From: Sclerurus mexicanus
Taxonomy: Eukaryota; Chordata; Aves; Passeriformes; Furnariidae
NCBI GenBank assembly: GCA_013396755.1
Contig: VWZF01002957.1
Span: 2,196,084-2,260,083 of the forward strand
Direction of reading: 5' to 3'
Length of the DNA: 64,000 bases
In this document: in pieces, positions 62,401 to 64,000 of the stretch
How the letters are laid out: every line of letters starts with the position of its first letter
Numbering within the stretch: position 1 is the stretch's first letter
Position numbers and translations under genes: made by a program
The notes under the pieces: model-generated
The model's input: the letters and a program-made list of their open reading frames with translations, nothing else
Told to the model about the DNA's origin: nothing
Databases searched by the model: none

Positions 62401-63701
62401 GGCTCCAGCATTGTGTGACAGATCTGCCTGATTTTGAACTGTGAAAACTGGAGAATTTCTTTGAAGGATGTTCTCATTATGAGCTGGTTTTATGCAGCTT
62501 TTGGTTTCTGCAATTGAGCTGTAAGAGTACTGCTGCCAGTCTTTGGTCTGTAGCTTTAGCAGATGAAAATTGGCATGACTCGTTAGAAGCAAGAGGAGCT
62601 GTGAAAATTCGCAGTACAAGAGTTCTTCATTTTCAATTTCTTTTCTTCTTAAATTGTGCATAAAGAAAAAGTTTTTTTTAACTCTCTTTCATACCAGCTG
62701 GATAAAAAATAGGACTTGTTTGATTGAAACATAACTATTTTTCTGTTTGCAAGCATACTCGTTTTAGTTTAGGGCGTACTTTATTTTGCTTAAAAAATAT
62801 ATTTTGTTTAATCCTTTTACCTCTTTACAAAGTCAAGTGCATTTTCAAATTTTTAATAAAACAATGACAGTGCAAAAACTTCAGTTCAGACATGGGTTGC
62901 ACATGAAATCAACTTCCTTTAGTACAAACTGAAATAGAACCCAAACTATTCCAGTGTAATCTGTACTGTCTTTAGCAGTCACAATCAGGTGTATATGATG
63001 TTGCCAGCTTGCAACTGGATTTTTATTCACAGTCTGCTGGTCCACTGGTTGAAAAATGACAATATATTGTATTATTAAAAGGTGGATTGTGCTTATTAAT
63101 AATAAAATATTTCTTCTTCCTTTTTGTGCTTTTTAAAGAATCCGAAAGTTACCGAAAGCATTGAAGGAATGGCAAGCTTTTCAAGACCTAAAAAAAATAA
63201 TTGATGACTTCACAGAGAGCTGTCCTTTGCTTGAAATGATGACAAACAAAGTATGTTCAGCATAATAATTTGGAGATAAGATCTACGTGAAAAACTCTGT
63301 TGAGGGCTATGTTCGATGACCATAAGATGCTTTCCATAATTCTTTTTTATAGATAAAACCAGCTATATTTATGACAAAAATCTAGTTAGGCTTAGTTACA
63401 GAAAAGTAAGACAAAAGACTTCATAATGTCATTACAAGAACTATTACTGCTTTCAGTGGAATAGAAATCAAGACTCTTCTGTTTGTTTAACAGATGCAGT
63501 GTGAAAGTATGTGATCATTCTAGTCCTAAAAATAATACAGTTTTTAAAATACCATCCCTATGGACTTTCTAGGCAATGTTGTCACGACACTGGGGAAGAA
63601 TTGCACAAGTAACTGGGCATCACTTTGACGTTGACTCTGAAAGTTTCTCTTTGAAAAGCATAATGGATGCCCCTTTATTAAAATATAAAGAAGATATTGA
63701 G
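20306..63701 (+). CDS. axonemal dynein heavy chain, DNAH5/DNAH8 family, 5' part of gene
   Basis: Heavy chains of this family are the motor subunits of outer dynein arms in motile cilia and sperm flagella. Thirty-four coding exons join in one frame (4743 nt, 1581 codons). Residues 1 to about 140 are a polar leader without family resemblance. The conserved part begins near DGRHKYLISRLADGIDL (about 146). The tail (DHC_N1-like) carries DDVGPSAELEHWKTRM, AAVLLEFELIYHRAW and PIHDLDDVRGAMETLKEIRE. The linker (DHC_N2) begins near YPELHKIKRELSLLQKLYSL (about 1447) and runs to the last exon. AAA modules with Walker motifs, stalk and microtubule-binding domain would follow beyond the window. By recall it is clearly family DNAH5/DNAH8 but not a close match to human DNAH5, so I do not assign a paralogue. 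Confidence 0.93.
21068..21210 (+). mobile_element. CR1 fragment in duplicate A
   Basis: Encodes LRAWRKAGVPPAFNKGKKED, part of the CR1 ORF2 reverse transcriptase. Same insertion as at 23240, cut at the contig join. Confidence 0.85.
21211..21211. other. single-N contig join
   Basis: One N between AGCAGCTAAT and TATGTTTTTA. Sequence to the right repeats sequence already present from 20679, so the join is between overlapping contigs. Confidence 0.9.
21212..22422 (+). repeat. duplicate segment B (matches 22852-24062)
   Basis: 1211 bp equal by eye to 22852-24062; its first 532 bp also equal 20679-21210. It ends at the single N at 22423. Contains intron 1 sequence, the CR1 fragment and the nested insertion. 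Confidence 0.95.
21600..22422 (+). mobile_element. CR1 fragment with nested insertion, duplicate B
   Basis: Copy of the element at 23240-24062, including the nested insertion (here 21936-22388, flanked by CTCCTGTAG). Broken off at the contig join. Confidence 0.85.
22423..22423. other. single-N contig join
   Basis: One N between GTGGGCTGGCTG and TGTCCGGTCATT. The sequence to the right restarts at the equivalent of position 20251. Confidence 0.9.
22479..22641 (+). CDS. dynein first coding exon, right copy
   Basis: Same sequence as 20306-20468 and continuous on its 3' side with the rest of the gene. The protein segment is acidic and Ser/Gln-rich (SSSHGHSAQQESEQLRGTQL) and ends IAIKK plus one base. 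Only one of the two copies is likely real in the genome. Confidence 0.6.
23240..25096 (+). mobile_element. CR1 LINE, 5'-truncated, plus orientation, with nested insertion
   Basis: Starts within ORF2 reverse transcriptase (KKEDLGKYRLVSLTLVPGKV; QHGFTERRNA). It resumes after the nested insertion at 24038 with the CR1 sequence AAGCTGTTGAAATGTGGGCT, and ends with the typical tail TTCCAATCTGAACC then TTTTGTGATTCTGTGAAT at about 25096. Frames are broken by stops and shifts, so it is inactive. It lies in dynein intron 1, same strand as the gene. Confidence 0.92.
23576..24028. mobile_element. 453-bp insertion nested in CR1, flanked by 9-bp direct repeats
   Basis: The CR1 frame is interrupted here. 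CTCCTGTAG occurs at 23567-23575 and again at 24029-24037, consistent with a target-site duplication. The insert has an A/T-rich start (ATATATATAAAAAAAATAAT) and a more GC-rich end. It could be a solo LTR or a SINE-like element. I do not recognise the family, and the exact ends are uncertain. Confidence 0.6.
25097..25749 (+). other. 3' part of dynein intron 1
   Basis: AT-rich intronic sequence between the CR1 tail and coding exon 2. Nothing recognised. Confidence 0.8.
25750..25824 (+). CDS. dynein coding exon 2
   Basis: 75 nt between TTCTTCAG and GTAAAG. The carried G makes Asp, then IPCAQVVSQVAGLPEIHETD. Phase 1 in and out. Supported by open frame, splice sites and phase continuity with exons 1 and 3; there is no homology support. 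Confidence 0.6.
26209..26303 (+). CDS. dynein coding exon 3 (GC donor)
   Basis: 95 nt after CACACAG. The frame SKYRTRGGNLKARSTELGSA continues to LTAVLP. The only donor that restores phase 0 for exon 4 is CCG|GCAAGT, a consensus GC-AG donor. Without this exon, exon 2 (phase 1) would enter exon 4 out of frame at a stop. Inferred, without homology. Confidence 0.55.
26304..27536 (+). other. dynein intron 3
   Basis: AT-rich intron, apparently with a GC donor and AG acceptor. T-rich tracts near 26560-26580. No repeat family recognised. Confidence 0.6.
27537..27725 (+). CDS. dynein coding exon 4
   Basis: 189 nt, phase 0. Residues 112-174: Lys-rich leader (KKSIVLSSESRKELGKQAKV), then the first conserved family motif DGRHKYLISRLADGIDLSEQ and VEEAII. 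Acceptor TTCTAG, donor AAG|GTAAAT. Confidence 0.9.
27825..27899 (+). CDS. dynein coding exon 5
   Basis: 75 nt, FQLIEQFFAPSGLKKLIFFY then QDVLQ, equivalent to the family's FA.GGL..LMFYYQDV segment. Acceptor T-run TTAG, donor CAG|GTGTGT. Phase 0. Confidence 0.92.
27900..30156 (+). other. dynein intron 5
   Basis: 2.3-kb intron with a poly-T run at about 27992-28006. No transposon or exon recognised; reading frames inside are short and unsupported. Confidence 0.8.
30157..30243 (+). CDS. dynein coding exon 6
   Basis: 87 nt, QKSNASLRSDGSTNSLPQKK then LFITTGSTE. Corresponds to the variable loop before the conserved LF.T.G strand of the tail. Donor GAG|GTACGG. Phase 0. Confidence 0.88.
30664..31779. 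mobile_element. solo endogenous retrovirus LTR with 5-bp target duplication
   Basis: 1116 bp beginning TGTGGTGGTTTGACCCTGG and ending CCCATGACA, so it has the TG...CA termini of LTRs. CAACC occurs directly before (30659-30663) and after (31780-31784), a 5-bp target-site duplication. GC-rich interior contrasts with the intron. No gag, pol or env remains, so this is a solo LTR from recombination. Both ends read TG/CA on either strand, so orientation is not assigned. I recall similar termini as common in songbird genomes. Confidence 0.88.
31091..31510 (+). repeat. diverged direct repeat inside the LTR
   Basis: 31091-31188 and 31414-31510 share GGGCT, GGGGACAGCTCG, CACAGTCATCA/CATGGTCATCA and CCGTGGGGTCCC in the same order, about 320 bp apart: an old internal duplication of roughly 95 bp. 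Confidence 0.7.
32749..32820 (+). CDS. dynein coding exon 7
   Basis: 72 nt, DFTGTCAFFLRTSNEVITAS then NVSQ. Matches the family pattern (.LTG.C.FF.RT...AIT..N). Acceptor TTCACAG, donor CAG|GTCAGT. Phase 0. Confidence 0.92.
32821..35254 (+). other. dynein intron 7
   Basis: 2.4-kb intron. Carries a CR1 3' fragment at about 34635-34850 (listed separately); the rest is unremarkable. Confidence 0.8.
34635..34850 (-). mobile_element. CR1-type LINE 3' fragment
   Basis: On the plus strand it begins with AGAATA-like repeats (GGATAGAATAAAATAGAATA), then TTGGAAGGGACCTAAAATGA, TTAAACACTGACAGGCTTGG and CCCTCTCAGTAAAGGAGTGC. This is the reverse complement of a bird CR1 3' end of a different subfamily from the copies at 7.5 and 24 kb. 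Boundaries approximate. Confidence 0.85.
35255..35356 (+). CDS. dynein coding exon 8
   Basis: 102 nt, EVNFGMLDCTNGDILQGLEF then FLSQIMIPALKSQQ. Matches the family's EV.F.MLD...G.L......L..I.IPAL segment. Donor CAG|GTAATC. Phase 0. Confidence 0.94.
35375..35398. repeat. (ATT)n microsatellite
   Basis: Seven or so ATT units starting about 20 bp past the exon 8 donor. Confidence 0.9.
35931..36117 (+). CDS. dynein coding exon 9
   Basis: 187 nt, NWGAVKEGLKNSQIQDFLYS to NPSDYITA plus one base. The W near the start and P(S/T)DY at the end are family-conserved. Start of the DHC_N1 tail domain. Donor GCAG|GTGAGT. Confidence 0.94.
36118..37293 (+). other. dynein intron 9
   Basis: AT-rich, with a short TATATATGTGTATGTG patch near 36505. 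Nothing else recognised. Confidence 0.8.
37294..37459 (+). CDS. dynein coding exon 10
   Basis: 166 nt. The carried G gives Gly, then SNMEVTEKLEEAVRIWTKQI and ADDVGPSAELEHWKTRMSSF. The DDVGP.AELEHWK motif is diagnostic for this heavy-chain family. Acceptor TTGAAG is weak in pyrimidines. Donor ACAG|GTCAAA leaves two bases. Confidence 0.96.
37576..37669 (+). CDS. dynein coding exon 11
   Basis: 94 nt. Two carried bases plus C give Ser, then LLDEIKSSRVKKIISILQAA and TLKQWKEL. Acceptor TTCAAAG, donor CTG|GTAATT. Ends in phase 0. Confidence 0.93.
37670..38891 (+). other. dynein intron 11
   Basis: Holds a 109-codon open frame at 38061-38390 with no family resemblance, and a 27-bp-period duplication at 38211-38257. 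No transposon recognised. Confidence 0.8.
38211..38257. repeat. 27-bp-period tandem duplication
   Basis: GAAAATAGACCAGAAAAAC occurs at 38211 and 38238, with a short GAAAATA spacer copy between. Confidence 0.85.
38892..38990 (+). CDS. dynein coding exon 12
   Basis: 99 nt, DGSLTIAANEAKDNVRYLYT then LDKFFGPLANASP. NEAKDNV.YLYTL is conserved in DNAH5/DNAH8. Donor CCT|GTAAGT. Phase 0. Confidence 0.95.
38991..40320 (+). other. dynein intron 12
   Basis: Unremarkable intron of 1.3 kb. No repeat recognised. Confidence 0.8.
40321..40502 (+). CDS. dynein coding exon 13
   Basis: 182 nt, VTVMEHIPSLMNTICMIYCT, then SAYYNTSERMTSLFLKITNQ. YYNTSE...SLF.K.TNQ is conserved in the family. Acceptor TTGTAG, donor ACAG|GTGATA leaves two bases. 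Confidence 0.95.
40503..41981 (+). other. dynein intron 13
   Basis: 1.5-kb intron with no recognised elements. Confidence 0.8.
41982..42101 (+). CDS. dynein coding exon 14
   Basis: 120 nt, QELLKRIQQCISLKEQYQTS to NPSDRQFDF. The NP...QFDFSE junction is conserved in the family. Acceptor CCTCAG, donor TTCAG|GTAAAT. Confidence 0.94.
42840..43041 (+). CDS. dynein coding exon 15
   Basis: 202 nt, two carried bases plus T give Ser, then ENYIFGKFDAFCKRLEKISD to AKSKEYDVLDHRRKE. IFGKF..F..RL.KI is a family hallmark. Donor GAG|GTACAT. Phase 0 at the end. Confidence 0.95.
43042..44492 (+). other. dynein intron 15
   Basis: 1.45-kb intron with a TTG/GTTGG-rich patch around 43740-43800 and no recognised transposon. 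Confidence 0.8.
44493..44588 (+). CDS. dynein coding exon 16
   Basis: 96 nt, FEKDYLEFKNQIAALYESIQ then DFVDSCFEKTLS. Strong acceptor CTCTTTTTCCAG, donor TCT|GTAAGT. Phase 0. Confidence 0.94.
45334..45507 (+). CDS. dynein coding exon 17
   Basis: 174 nt, TEEMLVLLMKLEQIGENNID to ENPPMPRNVPP. The proline-rich end (PP..RN.PP) is conserved. Donor CCA|GTAAGA. Phase 0. Confidence 0.95.
45599..45688 (+). CDS. dynein coding exon 18
   Basis: 90 nt, VTGKIMWAQQLFRKIDRPMT then FLRKKTTLLK. GKI.WA.QLF..I..PM is a DHC_N1 motif. Acceptor GTTTTAG, donor AAG|GTTGGA. Confidence 0.95.
46383..46538 (+). CDS. dynein coding exon 19
   Basis: 156 nt, TVEMKKVAKNYNKMAAVLLE then FELIYHRAWCRSADQARNSL. YN.MA.VLLEFE...HRAW is conserved. 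Donor AAG|GTAAAT. Phase 0. Confidence 0.96.
46539..47514 (+). other. dynein intron 19
   Basis: About 1 kb of AT-rich intron; nothing recognised. Confidence 0.8.
47515..47654 (+). CDS. dynein coding exon 20
   Basis: 140 nt, ELFVNLDPMVLEVLYETKYL then KKMHFEVPDVVLGL. Matches family pattern ELFVNFDP.IL...RET. Acceptor CCTGAAG, donor ATGGA|GTGAGT leaves two bases. Confidence 0.95.
47655..49267 (+). other. dynein intron 20
   Basis: 1.6-kb intron; homopolymer T runs but no recognised element. Confidence 0.8.
49268..49419 (+). CDS. dynein coding exon 21
   Basis: 152 nt, LQNLLISYKECLNGIPVMLK to LTPGLTQLSWTSLNITK. PGL..L.WTSLNI is a strong family motif. Donor AAAT|GTATGT leaves one base. Confidence 0.96.
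49420..51203 (+). other. dynein intron 21
   Basis: 1.8-kb intron with a short TTAG tetranucleotide run at about 50230-50255. No transposon recognised. Confidence 0.8.
51204..51411 (+). CDS. dynein coding exon 22
   Basis: 208 nt, IQNVYSSLRELDYVVKEAAD, then RIERILEDMSNTALIILPED. RI..ILE.MS.T.L..LP is conserved. Acceptor TGCTTAG, donor TCGCA|GTACGT leaves two bases. Confidence 0.95.
51675..51729. repeat. 28-bp tandem duplication
   Basis: TTGAAATCTCATCCACAGGT and TTGAAATCTCATCCACATGT start at 51675 and 51703, each followed by TAATTG; one mismatch seen. Confidence 0.85.
52109..52196 (+). CDS. dynein coding exon 23
   Basis: 88 nt, QSQQVECSVYELVDTLKHRL then KADAGRTLE. Less conserved; corresponds to the LV.EAVNELV..L region. 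Acceptor TTTCTAG, donor GAG|GTAAGA. Confidence 0.88.
52313..52436 (+). CDS. dynein coding exon 24
   Basis: 124 nt, DSYACTDLDMKQKTRCQECL and SCSYYNLVGQLCQKNTDSLV. Unusually Cys-rich for the family (several Cys in 35 residues) and variable between paralogues. Acceptor CTTCAG, donor AGAT|GTGAGT leaves one base. Confidence 0.85.
52550..52713 (+). CDS. dynein coding exon 25
   Basis: 164 nt, one carried base gives Cys, then TKISLESLRHRLRVIDSRYQ to LAIPNVVLRPSLEDIQ. LAIPN.V..P.LED.Q is diagnostic of DNAH5/DNAH8. Donor CAG|GTAACA. Phase 0. Confidence 0.96.
52714..53844 (+). other. dynein intron 25
   Basis: 1.1-kb AT-rich intron; nothing recognised. Confidence 0.8.
53845..53937 (+). CDS. dynein coding exon 26
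   Basis: 93 nt, SAVNKAVNTILSIAKDIPLW then KFAYLHHKQQQ. Matches family LNKAVE.I.S..K....W. Donor CAG|GTAACT. Phase 0. Confidence 0.94.
53938..55091 (+). other. dynein intron 26
   Basis: 1.15-kb AT-rich intron; nothing recognised. Confidence 0.8.
55092..55295 (+). CDS. dynein coding exon 27
   Basis: 204 nt, VEQAVAVELGDESERTRMVA to SFSEFSGIWNK. V..LST.I.S.K.E.......F...W matches the family. Donor AAG|GTTAAA. Phase 0. Confidence 0.94.
55296..57092 (+). other. dynein intron 27
   Basis: 1.8-kb intron. A 19-bp tandem duplication lies at its 3' end (57042-57079). No known transposon recognised. Confidence 0.8.
57042..57079. repeat. 19-bp tandem duplication next to a splice acceptor
   Basis: TTGTTGTAATAAAATAAA occurs at 57042 and 57061. 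The array ends 13 bp before the exon 28 acceptor, so it occupies the branch-point region of the intron. Confidence 0.88.
57093..57173 (+). CDS. dynein coding exon 28
   Basis: 81 nt, DPEEKVKEFIETKPTMAEFQ then TQIRYFS. Family pattern: K.F....P...EFE.QI.YF. Donor TCT|GTAAGT. Phase 0. Confidence 0.95.
57260..57664 (+). CDS. dynein coding exon 29 (largest in the window)
   Basis: 405 nt, 135 codons: QLEMQIRELPNHCALQSVDI, then LNKKSAADMDEIYSFIENVS, then PIHDLDDVRGAMETLKEIRE and VGPIEESYSVL. The PI.DLDD.R.AM..LKEIRE...I....GPIEE.Y motif is the clearest DNAH5/DNAH8 signature seen. Donor CAG|GTATTG. Confidence 0.98.
57793..57911 (+). CDS. dynein coding exon 30
   Basis: 119 nt, ARQVEGLLLKVQPAMKTDLL to FYKDYNEK. 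Matches family A.....L...QP..K..L......F..D...FY.DY. Donor AAAA|GTAGGT leaves two bases. Confidence 0.95.
57912..60102 (+). other. dynein intron 30 with a GC-richer block
   Basis: 2.2-kb intron. About 58490-59550 is visibly richer in G+C and CTG/CAG than its surroundings and may be an old inserted element of a family I do not recognise; no clear terminal repeats were found. The flanks are AT-rich. Confidence 0.65.
60103..60239 (+). CDS. dynein coding exon 31
   Basis: 137 nt, GPSKENIPPREASERLQIFQ, then KFDELWRKYISLSAGEELFG. EAS.RL..F...FD..WRKY....GEELFGLP is conserved. Acceptor TTTACAG, donor ACAG|GTAGGT leaves one base. Confidence 0.97.
60240..61225 (+). other. dynein intron 31
   Basis: About 1 kb, AT-rich; nothing recognised. 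Confidence 0.8.
61226..61388 (+). CDS. dynein coding exon 32
   Basis: 163 nt, YPELHKIKRELSLLQKLYSL, then YNEMLWSDINVEKISSELLD. Start of the DHC_N2 linker, the lever that moves over the AAA ring. Acceptor AAACAG, donor AACAA|GTAAGG leaves two bases. Confidence 0.97.
61389..63138 (+). other. dynein intron 32
   Basis: 1.75-kb intron opening with a (GTT)n run at about 61409-61426. No transposon recognised. Confidence 0.8.
63139..63250 (+). CDS. dynein coding exon 33
   Basis: 112 nt, IRKLPKALKEWQAFQDLKKI then IDDFTESCPLLEMM. RKLP.ALK.W.AF.DLKK.IDDF...CPLLE.M is conserved in the linker. Donor AAA|GTATGT. Phase 0. Confidence 0.97.
63573..63701 (+). CDS. dynein coding exon 34 (last in window)
   Basis: 129 nt, AMLSRHWGRIAQVTGHHFDV then SFSLKSIMDAPLLKYKEDIE. 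RHW.RI...TGH...V....F.L..IM.APLLKYKE.IE is a linker hallmark. Donor GAG|GTACAT in phase 0, so the gene continues to the right. Confidence 0.97.
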
Positions 63702-64000
63702 GTACATGCACTCTTCTGGTTTGGTTTATTTTGGTTTTTTGTTTTGTTTTGCGTTGGGGTTTTTTGTTTGTTGTTTGGGGTTTTTTTAATTAATAACTTG
63801 TGATCTGAGTGTCCGTGCTTTTGAAATCCTGCTTCCAGTTAGCTTTGTAACATTAAAAAAAAAAAATCGGTTTAGTTGAAGAATTCCTTTGGAAAAAATG
63901 GAGCCTGGTAGTTGATAGTAGCACTGATGGTTAGTTTATTTCCTTTTTATTCTGGAGCAGGATTAAATAGATGGATGGTATTATACTAATCCTTCCTTAG
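63702..64000 (+). other. start of dynein intron 34
   Basis: Intronic sequence with T/G-rich low-complexity tract (about 63717-63790) to the window end. Nothing else seen. Confidence 0.8.

Noticed and set aside
1..64000. CRISPR arrays, bacterial operons, riboswitches, tRNA or rRNA genes
   Set aside because: None seen by eye; the sequence is intron-rich vertebrate DNA. A tRNA or small RNA scan was not possible here.

Overview
The window is vertebrate nuclear DNA, almost certainly from a bird. It has large introns with GT-AG boundaries, several CR1 LINE fragments with the characteristic avian CR1 3' tail, and a solo endogenous-retrovirus LTR whose terminus I associate with songbird genomes (recollection, not checked). 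I see no bacterial-type operon, CRISPR array or phage module. Most open reading frames are intronic or antisense shadows of two spliced genes.

Left part (1 to about 18.6 kb), minus strand: the 5' two thirds of EXOC3 (exocyst subunit SEC6). Seven coding exons can be placed at 16298-16155, 12300-12081, 10016-9335, 4721-4604, 2285-2160, 653-553 and 105-1. They join in one frame and encode about the first 498 residues of a protein of roughly 750. The C-terminal part lies beyond the left edge.

Middle (about 18.6 to 20.3 kb): a GC- and CpG-rich block between the two head-to-head genes, probably a shared promoter. It holds a 17-bp minisatellite interrupted by 90 Ns, an 11-bp minisatellite of six units, and an RFX X-box-like sequence about 220 bp upstream of the right-hand gene's ATG. 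The stretch 20251-24062 looks like an assembly error. Two overlapping partial copies (20251-21210 and 21212-22422), each ended by a single N, together rebuild the full copy at 22424-24062. As a result the first coding exon of the right-hand gene appears twice.

Right part (20.3 kb to the end), plus strand: the 5' part of an axonemal outer-arm dynein heavy chain of the DNAH5/DNAH8 family. I placed 34 coding exons, all phase-compatible, totalling 4743 nt or 1581 codons. They cover an unusually long N-terminal leader, the tail (DHC_N1) and the beginning of the linker (DHC_N2). The motor domain (AAA modules, stalk) lies past the right edge. One intron, after exon 3, appears to use a GC-AG donor. 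Introns carry a 5'-truncated CR1 with a nested 453-bp insertion, a 1116-bp solo LTR flanked by a 5-bp target duplication, another CR1 tail, and short tandem repeats.

The two genes have unrelated cell roles (vesicle tethering; ciliary or flagellar beating). Their link is positional. I did not find a convincing undescribed molecular system. The points most worth follow-up are the head-to-head EXOC3/dynein arrangement, the identity of the dynein paralogue, its N-terminal leader, and the false duplication.
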